A stretch of DNA of 9,882 nt from Candidatus Stahliibacteriota bacterium. GTDB taxonomy: Bacteria > Hydrothermota > Tepidihabitantia > SM23-42. The translations under genes and the position numbers were made by a program. This document shows, piece after piece, positions 1 through 8,502 of this stretch. Under the pieces are notes generated by a model that did no database searches, was not told where the DNA came from, and was given only the letters and a program-made list of their open reading frames with translations. The stretch spans positions 1-9,882 of the forward strand of contig SOIY01000290.1 of NCBI GenBank assembly GCA_004376785.1, in the 5' to 3' direction. The number at the start of each line of letters is the position of its first letter. The first letter of the stretch is position 1.

Positions 1-25
1 CCTTAAGTCAACCCTAAATTACTAG

Positions 26-82
26 GAGGGTGCTGAAAAAGTCTTCAGCACCCTCAAGATTTCTGGTCTTTTTCAGAAATCT
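26..82. repeat. Two adjacent hairpins, possible insertion-sequence end or leader structure
   Basis: Two inverted repeats stand side by side. The first has a perfect 12-bp stem (26-37 with 44-55, GAGGGTGCTGAA against its complement) and a six-base loop. The second has a perfect 9-bp stem (57-65 with 74-82) and an eight-base loop ending in TTTTT. In addition, 33-43 (CTGAAAAAGTC) can pair with 66-76 (GTCTTTTTCAG) at 10 of 11 positions, so a third pairing would exclude both hairpins. The CTGAAAAAGTC core resembles, from memory, terminal repeats of some insertion sequences, so this may be a relic of a mobile element. A transcription terminator for a gene to the left is also possible, but no clean T-run directly follows either stem. 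Confidence 0.6.
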
Positions 83-94
83 CACTAATACGTC

Positions 95-122
95 TTGACA
101 TATTTTCTGTTTTGGGTATAAT
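95..122 (+). promoter_or_regulatory. Near-consensus sigma-70-type promoter
   Basis: TTGACA at 95-100 and TATAAT at 117-122 are both perfect consensus hexamers, separated by 16 bases. The expected start of transcription is near 129. It lies 135 bases before the ispA-like gene and directly downstream of the paired hairpins, so it could drive the whole operon with a leader of about 130 bases. The match to the housekeeping consensus differs from the -7/-33 pattern of Bacteroidota. Confidence 0.6.
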
Positions 123-127
123 TTAAT

Positions 128-157
128 ATGCTTAAGGAGGTATTTAGCGACGCATAA
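128..157 (+). other. Possible nine-codon leader reading frame containing an AAGGAGGT sequence
   Basis: ATG at 128 opens a frame MLKEVFSDA ending at TAA 155-157. The ATG falls where transcription from the 95-122 promoter should begin, so it would be leaderless. Inside it, 134-141 reads AAGGAGGT, the best Shine-Dalgarno-like sequence in the window, yet the next ATG (159) is 17 bases further and opens only a five-codon frame (MFDVP, stop). It may be a leader peptide, the remnant of a broken gene, or chance. No family is recognisable in so short a peptide. Confidence 0.2.
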
Positions 158-213
158 GATGTTTGATGTCCCATAAAACTAAATTAATTCTTACAATATT
201 GGATGACTTGCTA

Positions 214-241
214 TTGACAAATAGTTATTTTGCATTAGAAT
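214..241 (+). promoter_or_regulatory. Second sigma-70-type promoter before the ispA-like gene
   Basis: TTGACA at 214-219 and TAGAAT at 236-241 are separated by 16 bases. Transcription should start near 248, leaving only about nine bases before the ATG at 257. The message would therefore be almost leaderless, which fits the lack of a ribosome-binding site there. Confidence 0.5.
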
Positions 242-256
242 TATTGTTCTTGAAAT

Positions 257-1129
257 ATGAAAGATATTGATATTGTTAAATATTTAGCAGAAAAAAAGGC
301 GCTTGTTGATGAAGCGCTTAAAAATTATTTTGCAAATACAAACTCTCTTTTTGAAATAATGCACTATTCAATTGATAGGGGTAAGAGGATTAGACCGATT
401 CTTGCAATTATGAGTTTTGATGCCAATGGCGGTGAGGATATGAATATCATATTACCTGTTGCCTGTGGACTTGAATTGATACATACATATTCATTGATTC
501 ATGATGATCTGCCCTCAATGGATAATGATGATTTTCGAAGAGGGAAAGCATCTGCACATAAAAAATTCGGGGAAGCAATGGCAATTCTTTCTGGAGATGG
601 ATTGTTTGCCTATGCTTTTGAACTCTTTACACAGGGTAATGGTTTAATACAAGAAAAATATTCAGTAATAAAATCGGTTAGTGAGGCAGTAGGACCTAAA
701 GGTATTGTCTTTGGTCAGTCTCTTGATATTAATAATGAGATAGATGCTACGCCAAAATCCTTAAGAAGGATTCATGTAAATAAAACTGCAAAGTTTATTG
801 CTGTTTCAATTAAGTGCGGTGCAATAATGGCTCGCGCGCCCGAACATATAATAGATAAGTCATACAATGCAGGGTTATATATGGGTATACTATTTCAGTA
901 TACTGATGATATACTTGATATTATTGGTGAAAAAAAGAAATTAGGTAAAACTCCTGGAAAGGACGTAGCCTTTGGTAAATTGACTGCTCCTGCTATTTAT
1001 GGTTTAGAAGGTGCGAAATTTAGAGCAGAAAGATATGCTGAATTAGCGAAGACAGGATTTTCTGCACTCGGTGAAAGATTTAGAATATTGAATCAAATAA
1101 CAGATTTCATATTGAATCGAACATTTTGA
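257..1129 (+). CDS. ispA: Short-chain polyprenyl diphosphate synthase (farnesyl/geranyl diphosphate synthase type)
   Basis: Cytoplasmic prenyltransferase that condenses isopentenyl diphosphate with allylic diphosphates to give short-chain products such as FPP. The 290-residue length is normal for the bacterial FPP/GGPP synthase family. Visible motifs: GKRIRP at about 42-47; the first Asp-rich motif DDLPSMD (83-89) followed by RRG; GQSLD near 153-157; the KT pair near 176; FQ at 213-214 followed by the second Asp-rich motif DDILD (217-221); and GKTPGKD with a downstream GKLTAPA segment. Tyr at the fifth and Ser at the fourth position before the first motif, with the two-residue insertion inside it, match bacterial FPP synthases, but product length cannot be fixed from this. 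It lies 96 bases upstream of dxs, the usual ispA-dxs neighbourhood. There is no Shine-Dalgarno site before the ATG; the start agrees with the family's N-terminus. Confidence 0.92.
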   Translation: MKDIDIVKYLAEKKALVDEALKNYFANTNSLFEIMHYSIDRGKRIRPILAIMSFDANGGEDMNIILPVACGLELIHTYSLIHDDLPSMDNDDFRRGKASAHKKFGEAMAILSGDGLFAYAFELFTQGNGLIQEKYSVIKSVSEAVGPKGIVFGQSLDINNEIDATPKSLRRIHVNKTAKFIAVSIKCGAIMARAPEHIIDKSYNAGLYMGILFQYTDDILDIIGEKKKLGKTPGKDVAFGKLTAPAIYGLEGAKFRAERYAELAKTGFSALGERFRILNQITDFILNRTF

Positions 1130-1145
1130 TATGATTTATTTTGTA

Positions 1146-1215
1146 ATGCCTTCAATTGCCTTGAATTGCCATAGATCATTTAGCCATATCATGCCTTCAA
1201 TTGCCTTGAATTGCC
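1146..1215. repeat. Two copies of a 25-bp direct repeat between ispA and dxs
   Basis: Two identical 25-base copies lie at 1146-1170 and 1191-1215, starting 45 bases apart and separated by 20 unrelated bases. Each copy is ATGCC followed by two near-identical ten-base units, TTCAATTGCC and TTGAATTGCC, so each holds a short TTCAA/TTGAA inverted repeat. The second copy ends ten bases before the dxs ATG. The repeat occupies the spacer where a dxs leader or operator would be. No protein-coding sense was found in it. Confidence 0.85.
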
Positions 1216-1225
1216 CTATATAAAT

Positions 1226-3085
1226 ATGTCTTACCTTAAAAAAATTAAAGTACCTAATGATCTAAAAAAACTAACCATTGAAGAATTACATATTCTTGCT
1301 CGTGAAATCAGAGATAAAATCATTAATAGTTGTGCAAAGACTGGTGGACATGTTGCGCCTTCATTAGGAGTTGTGGAATTGACAATTGCCTTGTATAGAG
1401 TTTTTAATGCAGATGAAGATAAGATAATCTGGGATGTTGGTCATCAAACCTATGCCCAGAAATTGATTACTGGCCGTTATGATAAATTCCATACACTGAG
1501 AACTTATAAGGGGATAAGCGGTTTCCCCAAAACAAAGGAATCAAAATATGATGTATTTAACACAGGTCATTCTTCAACCTCGCTTTCCGCAGCGACGGGT
1601 TTTGTACTGGCAAGGGATTTTAAGGGCGAAAATCATAATATTATAAGCGTAATCGGCGATGGTTCGTTGGGTGCAGGCATGGCTTTTGAAGCGTTAAATC
1701 ATATTGGTCATCTTAAAAAAGATGTTATTGTTGTTTTGAATGATAACGAGAGGTCGATTGGCGAAACAGTTGGCGCGCTTTCCCAGTATTTAACAAGGGT
1801 TATTACTACGAAAACATATAACCGCTTTCGTGATGATTTATGGAAATTCTTGGGTCGATTTCCTCCCTATTTCAGGGATCGTGCGAGAAATCTGGCGAAA
1901 ATAATGCAGGAAGGCTTTAAGGGTTTATACGCACCTGCAGTGATTTTTGAAGAATTAGGGTTTAGATATATTGGTCCGCTTAATGGCCATAAACTTGACG
2001 AATTGATCGATACATTTACCAGGGTTAAGGAAATGAGGGGCCCAAGATTCATTCACGTCGTAACAAAAAAGGGTAAAGGATTTGAAGCGGCTGAAAAACG
2101 CCCGGAAATATTTCATGGTGTTGGATCTTATTGTATTAAAACCGGTGAGGTAAAATCCAAAACAAAATCCTGGACTTCGGTTTTCGGTGATGCAATTGTA
2201 AGGCTTGCCAAGAAAAATAAGAAAATTGTTGCAATAACAGCAGGAATGTGTCTTGGTACAGGTTTAAAAAAATTCAGAGAAGAAATTCCTGAGCGGTTTT
2301 TTGATGTCGGAATTACTGAACAGCATGCAGTAACTATGGCTGCGGCACTTGCCATAGAGGGGTTTATTCCGATTTGTGCGATCTATTCAACATTCTTGCA
2401 GCGTGCATATGACCAGATTGTGCATGATGTGTCTTTACAAAATCTGCCTGTTATTTTCGCAGTAGACCGAGCAGGTCTTGTTGGGGAGGATGGTCCAACC
2501 CATCATGGACCTTTTGATCTCTCTTATTTTAGATGTATACCAAATATTGTAGTAAGCGCGCCAAAGAACGGTGAAGAATTTATAGCATTATTAAAAACCG
2601 CAATAAATTACAGGAAAGGTCCCTTTACTATACGCTATCCAAGAGGAGCCTGTGGAAATATTAGTAATAATGACCCGAAAAAAATACCTATAGGCAAATG
2701 GGAAATACTCAGGAATGGAAAAGATCTGGCAATAATAGCCATAGGTTCGATGGTTGAGGAATGCCAGAAAGCCCTTTCTAATCTGAAAGCTAAGGGTTTG
2801 AGACCAATTTTAGTAAATGGACGTTTTGCTAAACCGCTGGATGTCAAAATGCTTCAGGATATTATTAAAAGTGTGGATAAAATTATCACGGTCGAAGAGA
2901 ATACGCTTATTGGTGGTTTTGGCAGTGGAATTAATGAATACTGTTCAAAAATTAAGGCTTTGGTTAAGGTATATTGTATGGGTTTGCCTGATAAATTTAT
3001 TGAACATGGTGAAAGACATATCCTATTGAAAGTTGCAGGTCTTGATGCAAAGGGTATAACAGATAAGATATTATCTATTTCATGA
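1226..3085 (+). CDS. dxs: 1-deoxy-D-xylulose-5-phosphate synthase
   Basis: Thiamine-diphosphate enzyme joining pyruvate and glyceraldehyde-3-phosphate to make DXP, the entry to the MEP isoprenoid pathway. The 619-residue protein matches the family length. Visible: GGH near 40-42; WDVGHQTY at 69-76; the ThDP-binding GDG at 144-146 running to NDN at 172-174; YIGPLNGHK at 248-256 (family usually GPIDGHD); TKKGKGFEAAE at 280-290; HGVG at 297-300; the catalytic Glu in ITEQHA (365); YDQIVHD; DRAGLVGEDGPTH at 414-426; and near the end EEN, GGFGSG and the GLPDKFIEHG segment. I chose ATG 1226 over the in-frame TTG at 1211, because the TTG lies inside the spacer repeat and the family usually starts shortly before the PNDLKKL-type segment. 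The stop overlaps the next gene by four bases (ATGA), suggesting translational coupling. No Shine-Dalgarno site is visible. Confidence 0.95.
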   Translation: MSYLKKIKVPNDLKKLTIEELHILAREIRDKIINSCAKTGGHVAPSLGVVELTIALYRVFNADEDKIIWDVGHQTYAQKLITGRYDKFHTLRTYKGISGFPKTKESKYDVFNTGHSSTSLSAATGFVLARDFKGENHNIISVIGDGSLGAGMAFEALNHIGHLKKDVIVVLNDNERSIGETVGALSQYLTRVITTKTYNRFRDDLWKFLGRFPPYFRDRARNLAKIMQEGFKGLYAPAVIFEELGFRYIGPLNGHKLDELIDTFTRVKEMRGPRFIHVVTKKGKGFEAAEKRPEIFHGVGSYCIKTGEVKSKTKSWTSVFGDAIVRLAKKNKKIVAITAGMCLGTGLKKFREEIPERFFDVGITEQHAVTMAAALAIEGFIPICAIYSTFLQRAYDQIVHDVSLQNLPVIFAVDRAGLVGEDGPTHHGPFDLSYFRCIPNIVVSAPKNGEEFIALLKTAINYRKGPFTIRYPRGACGNISNNDPKKIPIGKWEILRNGKDLAIIAIGSMVEECQKALSNLKAKGLRPILVNGRFAKPLDVKMLQDIIKSVDKIITVEENTLIGGFGSGINEYCSKIKALVKVYCMGLPDKFIEHGERHILLKVAGLDAKGITDKILSIS

Positions 3086-6000
3086 TTTCAATTTTCTCTG
3101 TTATTCTATTCACACAATTTATAGTTCCTTATGATACAAAAATTTTTTTGGATGCAGATGGTGAGTTTTTAATCTACGCACGCTGTTATCAGGATAAGAT
3201 TATAAGCATAGATAGTATAAAGAGTGTTTGTGATTACCTTGATGAAGGCATTATGAAGCATAATCGTGGTTTACTTTTGCATGAGTTGAAAAGAGATTTG
3301 GTGCAGCGGGGCGGTTATGCAAGCCAGGGTCTATTTGGTACTTTTGAAATTCCTCTACCAAAAGGTGGTTTCAGCGATTTTATGGGTGAGACTGGTAAAC
3401 TTGATGTAGGTGGTCATGTGAAGATTACCATTGGCGGTAGCGAGACGTTTATATCGAATTTGCCTGGAGAATCAGGTCCTTCGTTACTTCCAGAATTAGA
3501 AATGAAACAGGAGATGGCGATCAATCTTGATGGACAGGTTGGCGATAGAATGAGGGTGTATATTGATCACAATTCAGAAAGGGTCAATGAGTCTCAGAAT
3601 AAAATTACTGTTACATATATGGGAAGAGAGGATGAAATAATTCAGGAGATTGAAGCTGGCGACACACGGTTATCAATTCCACCAACAACATATACTGGAG
3701 ATATTCCTTCACATCGTGGTCTTTTTGGCATAAAAGGAACGGCAAAACTGGGACCGCTCGAGATAGTTGCCATTGCATCACAGGAACAGACACAGACACT
3801 GGAGATAGAAATTGAGGGTTCAACGCAAGCGCAATATGATACAACCTGGGCAAAAGAATATCAACGTCGACGTTTTTTCTGGCTGGGGCATTATAATGAT
3901 ATTATTGACCTCGAAGTTTATGTTGATGATAATATTTTCCAGAATAATAACATTGGGAACATAACATATTTTGGCGAGGCATATCTTGATACTAATGACA
4001 ATAATGTGCCGGATGATACGGCAAATCCGACAAATTACAAAAAAGGTTATTTTACACTTAAAAGAGAGGGGTTTAGTGAATATTATCAGCTTGTGCCTGG
4101 AAGTAATATTATCGAACTTAATTATGGTCTTCCCACAGATTATGTTCTCGGTGTGTGGTACAAAAAGATTGTAAATGGTGATACAGTTGAAGTTGGAAGA
4201 GTGCTGGATAGTGCCGGTGTTGTATTCGATACAATTCAGCTTAAACTTATCTGCCCTGAACGACTCGATACATTATCATATACCTGGAACTATGAACGGA
4301 AAAACTATTATCAGATCGTATCACCTGGTTCGCGACTTGATTCACTACGCATATACTATATAACATCTGGAAACGAACATAAAGATATGCAGAATGATAC
4401 TGCTTTTATTGATCTTCTGGGCCTTGACCAGAATCATGATGGATTAGTAGATGAAAATACGGTATTTTTAATGAGCCGCGGGTTATTAAGATTTCCAATC
4501 AGTGAACCTTTTGCTGATTCGAGTATATTAGATGACCCTGATCCGGAAATATACACTAATCCGTGGATGCAGGGAAAAGGTAAATACTACATCTATAAAA
4601 AGACATTGGAGGCAAAGCCGATCTATACATTACCGGCAAACATTGAAACGGTTTATGTCTATATTAATGAACGGATTCAGGAACCAGAAATAGATTATCA
4701 TGTTGATTATGATGAAGGAAAACTTGAATTCAGAAAGCCCATTTTACCATCCGACAAGGTAAGAATTAAAGTTGAATATGCGCCATTCTTTTCAGCTGCT
4801 CAAAAATCCCTGGTTGGTGTTCGAGGTAGTTTGAGACCTTTTGGAGATGCCATGCTTGGATCTTCATTCTTTTATCGCACTGAATCATATCCAGCAGAAC
4901 ATATCAGATTAAGAGAAGAACCTTTTAGCAGGATGGTCTGGGAGGTCGATTTCGCGTACCCGCAGGATATACCTTTTATGACGAAATTTGTTGACTGGTT
5001 ACCTCTTATCGAAACTGAAACCGAATCAAGACTGAACGTGAATTTTGAAGGTGCTTATTCTTTTTCTAATTTAAATTCGGAGGGTGAAGTATATCTGGAT
5101 GATTTAGAATCTTCAACTGTTATTAGCAATGACGTTTCAATATCCAGAACATCGTGGGTTTTGTGTTCAAAGCCGCTTGGTCTGGATATGGATAATTATG
5201 TTCAGCAGAGGATAATCTGGCGCAACCCGCGTGATGCAGAACGTCTTCAGGCAAATGATATTTATGTAGATCCTCTGGATGATAATGAAATCGCTGATGT
5301 TTTGAAGGTGATTTTCAAACCTGATAATGATTCATCATTTGGTGGTTTGACCCAGTACATATATAGTGAAAATTTTGACGAAATTGAAAACCTGGAATTA
5401 ATTATAAAGGGAAAAGGTGGCAGGATACATATTGATTTTGCCCAGGAAATAAGTGAAGACCAATTGCGGCGTAATAAAAACGGAGACTTTGTGGGAACCA
5501 ATGTGTTGGATGATGAAGATAAGGATAGAAATGGTGTTTGGACACAGCAGGATGAAGATACTGGTCTGGATAGTATATATGGTGATGACGATTTGTATGA
5601 ACCAGGCGACGAGGACGATGGCAATGATGACAGTGATTTGAATGATTATACAGGCGGGATAAATGGAACTGAATTGAATAAACTCTGGGATACTGAAGAT
5701 ATTGACCGAAATGGCATATTAAATTCTGAAGAAAGATATTATAGCTACTCTATAGATCTTGACGACACTACTTCAGAACGTTTTGTGAAAAATGCTGGTC
5801 TACAGGATGATTGGAAAATGTTTCGTGTACCAATCAAAGATTCACTGGAATGGGATACAGTTTATGGCCAACCTGACTGGCATAATATTAAATATGTACG
5901 CATCTGGTTTGATCATTTTGCCAATACTGAGACGCTGTTAATATACAAATTGAGTGCCACAGGTAGCAGATGGAAGAATTATGGCATTGTGGGTTATAAA

Positions 6001-8502
6001 TTGCCGCCAGCCCCAGGCGAAGTTTTTACCCTTACTCCTGTAAATACCAAAACACATTCATATTACCAATCTCCATATCCGATAGAAAGAGATGAATTTG
6101 GCCAGGTTAAAACCGAGGGAGGTTTGGAATTTAAACTTGAAAATATCCTTCAGGGGCATACCTGTGTTGCCCACCGTCGAACTGATGATAATGAAGATTA
6201 TCGTGCATATGATACATTAACTTTTTATCTGAATGCACATAATTCAAACCCTTTGATTTCACTAAGGATTGGTAGTGATAGTCTGAATTATTACGAATAC
6301 ACTACTGAATATGAGAGCGGTATTCCTGCCAATAATGGCTATAATTTATTTAAAGTATGTCTGCAAAACTTTGTTAATCTAAAAAAGGAAAAATCTAATC
6401 CAACCGACACAAGTACAATAAGTGATTCAGTCTACACAGTCGTTGGAAATCCATCTTTATCAAAAAATCAATTCTTTGAGATGAGAATAAAAAATCAATT
6501 TGTTACCTCGCTAACTGATACCATATGGTTTAATGATGTAAAACTGATTTCACCCGCGATAGAGGTAGGAAGGATTTTGAGAGGAAATGGTTCAATTAAT
6601 TTTGCTGACCTGGCTTCATTATCTTTTGCGTACGATGAGTCGAATGGTCGCTTTAAAAGGTTGTCTGAGTCTAAAGATATTTCAACCAAGAGTGCTGGTC
6701 GCGGGTATTCAATTAGTTCAAATGTTTCATTGGATAAGTGTTTGCCTGCAGATTGGTCTTTCAATATCCCATTAGGATTGAGCTATCGCAAGACTATCTA
6801 TGAGCCGCGGTTTTCAGTTTTTGCAGATGATATGGAAATTACGGGTGAAGAACGCGAAAAGCAGAAGTCCCGAAGTATAATGCAATCATATACAATTCAC
6901 GTTTCTAAATCTAATTCGAAAAATTGGCTTTTCAAAAATACACTGGACCGGTTATCATATAACCATGATCGTTCACAATCTTATTCTAAATCAGCACTCA
7001 ACGCTGATACATCTGATATTAAAAATCATCGTGCGACATATACTTTAGACCCAAAATGGAACTTAAAAATCTTTAACCAGACATTTTCTCTGCTTCCCAA
7101 AAATATGAGTTTTAGCGCCCTGTATACTGATAATTCAGTTAAATCATATTATCGCACAGATACCGATTCAGGTTTTAAAGAATCTGCTTATGGAATACAG
7201 CATAGAAAAACATTAAATCCCTCATTTTCAGTTGCGTACCAACCTCATTCAATATTGAATGCGAATTACTCTTTTTCCCAGTCACGCGACTCGGTTTTGG
7301 CCAGAAAAAGATATGGTGAAGAAGTTGGCAGGAACCAGAGTTTTAATGCTTCTTTAGCAAAGGATTTAAAGATAATTTCACCAAGATTGACCTTCAATTC
7401 TTCTTACAATGAGGATCACCGTTATGAAATCAGACAGGATGAGGATTTGCGTAATGTATCAAATACTGGAAGATATGGGATTGATGGTCAGGTTAATGTA
7501 AGTGGTATTATTAGATTCTTTACAAGATTGAGAGATGAGACAAGAGATTCACTGCACACAACTGGTTCACCTGCGTGGTTTGCTAAAGCGATTGAAGAAT
7601 TTGTGTCTCATCTACAAAATCCAACACTAAATTTTTTCCGACAACAGAGTTCAAACTATCTGAATGTCAGGGGTCGACCTGATGTTAAATATCAATGGGG
7701 GTTGGTTGATTCGATACCTGAAGATGATATTGCACCAGGAAGTTATCCAGGACGAGGAACGATAGATACATATGGTCTTACATCCGGATTTAACTACAAA
7801 TTTATAAGTGCAAATGGAGGATATAATGGTACAGTGAATAGAACGTTCAGTTATGGTGGTGATGAAGTTAGGACAAATAATGTTTCATATCCTAATCTAA
7901 TTTTGAGGATATCAAAACTCGAATCACTGCCATTTTTAAAGAAATATTGTCGTTCTTCATCGATCAATACTGGATTCAATTTGTCTATTGAGGAACGGTA
8001 CGAGGTGGATCTTGATACTGCTGATTTAATCTCAGATTCTAAAGGCATTAGTTTTACACCTTTGATTAGCTGGCAGGCAAACTGGAAAAAAGGTATATCA
8101 TCAACTATAGAAGTTACTTATTCCGAAACAAATTCTAATAACTATGCAGGCGCTAGGAAAGTTCCATCAAAGATCCAAAATAGCGGAGGTTCAGCATCTT
8201 TGGCTTATACGTTTAGTGCACCACGTGGTTTGGGATTACCCTTCCTAAAAGGGCTAAAGTTTACATCAAATCTATCAGTGAATCTGAGATTAAATTATAA
8301 TCGATCCACGAGTTATTTTGATGATCTCAAAAAACCGAAGAATAGTTCCAGCACATTTGGTGCTAATATAGGTTTATCTTATAGTTTCTCTTCGAGTATA
8401 ACAGGTGGGGCAAATTTTGATTATTCTCAAAACGATGATATGAATAGTGATCAGAACTCCCGAAGGGTTGGACTAAATATATGGACAAATATAAATTTCT
8501 AA
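3082..8502 (+). CDS. sprA: SprA/Sov-family giant outer-membrane beta-barrel protein, type IX secretion translocon homologue
   Basis: SprA forms the large outer-membrane channel through which type IX cargo leaves the periplasm. This 1806-residue protein is shorter than Flavobacterium SprA (about 2400) but shows the family's landmarks in order: EDEIIQEIEAGD (183-194), RGLFGIKGTAKLGPLEI (212-228) then an SQEQTQ segment, RRRFFWLGHYND (262-273), GSSFFYRTESYP (593-604), VYLDDLESS (670-678) followed by SWVLCSKPLG, YVRIWFDHF (938-946) with GSRWKNYGI, and a C-terminal half of alternating barrel strands ending in Phe (IWTNINF), as outer-membrane barrels do. Asp-rich loops resembling calcium-binding repeats occur at about 303-313, 449-459, 810-856 and 870-884. 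The N-terminus (MISIFSVILFTQF) is hydrophobic but short and lacks positive charge, so it is a weak signal peptide; an in-frame stop at 3064 leaves no upstream ATG. It overlaps dxs by four bases and the M28 frame by up to 22. The family assignment is secure; the secretion role is inferred, as no partner (PorV, GldKLMN) lies in the window. Confidence 0.93.
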   Translation: MISIFSVILFTQFIVPYDTKIFLDADGEFLIYARCYQDKIISIDSIKSVCDYLDEGIMKHNRGLLLHELKRDLVQRGGYASQGLFGTFEIPLPKGGFSDFMGETGKLDVGGHVKITIGGSETFISNLPGESGPSLLPELEMKQEMAINLDGQVGDRMRVYIDHNSERVNESQNKITVTYMGREDEIIQEIEAGDTRLSIPPTTYTGDIPSHRGLFGIKGTAKLGPLEIVAIASQEQTQTLEIEIEGSTQAQYDTTWAKEYQRRRFFWLGHYNDIIDLEVYVDDNIFQNNNIGNITYFGEAYLDTNDNNVPDDTANPTNYKKGYFTLKREGFSEYYQLVPGSNIIELNYGLPTDYVLGVWYKKIVNGDTVEVGRVLDSAGVVFDTIQLKLICPERLDTLSYTWNYERKNYYQIVSPGSRLDSLRIYYITSGNEHKDMQNDTAFIDLLGLDQNHDGLVDENTVFLMSRGLLRFPISEPFADSSILDDPDPEIYTNPWMQGKGKYYIYKKTLEAKPIYTLPANIETVYVYINERIQEPEIDYHVDYDEGKLEFRKPILPSDKVRIKVEYAPFFSAAQKSLVGVRGSLRPFGDAMLGSSFFYRTESYPAEHIRLREEPFSRMVWEVDFAYPQDIPFMTKFVDWLPLIETETESRLNVNFEGAYSFSNLNSEGEVYLDDLESSTVISNDVSISRTSWVLCSKPLGLDMDNYVQQRIIWRNPRDAERLQANDIYVDPLDDNEIADVLKVIFKPDNDSSFGGLTQYIYSENFDEIENLELIIKGKGGRIHIDFAQEISEDQLRRNKNGDFVGTNVLDDEDKDRNGVWTQQDEDTGLDSIYGDDDLYEPGDEDDGNDDSDLNDYTGGINGTELNKLWDTEDIDRNGILNSEERYYSYSIDLDDTTSERFVKNAGLQDDWKMFRVPIKDSLEWDTVYGQPDWHNIKYVRIWFDHFANTETLLIYKLSATGSRWKNYGIVGYKLPPAPGEVFTLTPVNTKTHSYYQSPYPIERDEFGQVKTEGGLEFKLENILQGHTCVAHRRTDDNEDYRAYDTLTFYLNAHNSNPLISLRIGSDSLNYYEYTTEYESGIPANNGYNLFKVCLQNFVNLKKEKSNPTDTSTISDSVYTVVGNPSLSKNQFFEMRIKNQFVTSLTDTIWFNDVKLISPAIEVGRILRGNGSINFADLASLSFAYDESNGRFKRLSESKDISTKSAGRGYSISSNVSLDKCLPADWSFNIPLGLSYRKTIYEPRFSVFADDMEITGEEREKQKSRSIMQSYTIHVSKSNSKNWLFKNTLDRLSYNHDRSQSYSKSALNADTSDIKNHRATYTLDPKWNLKIFNQTFSLLPKNMSFSALYTDNSVKSYYRTDTDSGFKESAYGIQHRKTLNPSFSVAYQPHSILNANYSFSQSRDSVLARKRYGEEVGRNQSFNASLAKDLKIISPRLTFNSSYNEDHRYEIRQDEDLRNVSNTGRYGIDGQVNVSGIIRFFTRLRDETRDSLHTTGSPAWFAKAIEEFVSHLQNPTLNFFRQQSSNYLNVRGRPDVKYQWGLVDSIPEDDIAPGSYPGRGTIDTYGLTSGFNYKFISANGGYNGTVNRTFSYGGDEVRTNNVSYPNLILRISKLESLPFLKKYCRSSSINTGFNLSIEERYEVDLDTADLISDSKGISFTPLISWQANWKKGISSTIEVTYSETNSNNYAGARKVPSKIQNSGGSASLAYTFSAPRGLGLPFLKGLKFTSNLSVNLRLNYNRSTSYFDDLKKPKNSSSTFGANIGLSYSFSSSITGGANFDYSQNDDMNSDQNSRRVGLNIWTNINF

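Noticed and set aside
2..25. Possible C-terminus of an upstream gene (seven codons then TAG)
   Set aside because: Too short to tell from chance; the tag position before the hairpin is only noted.
1211..1225. TTG at 1211 as the start of dxs
   Set aside because: It lies in the end of the second 25-bp spacer repeat and adds five residues not expected in the family; ATG 1226 is a better start.
1383..1393. An 11-base match (CAATTGCCTTG) inside dxs to the upstream direct repeat
   Set aside because: It falls in the conserved TIALYR coding stretch and is short and A/T-rich, so it is probably chance.
5262..5624. 120-codon minus-strand open frame rich in Ser and Pro
   Set aside because: It is the complement of the Asp-rich segment of sprA (GAT/GAC codons read as ATC/GTC or shifted TCA/TCG), has no recognisable family, and lies wholly inside a confident gene.
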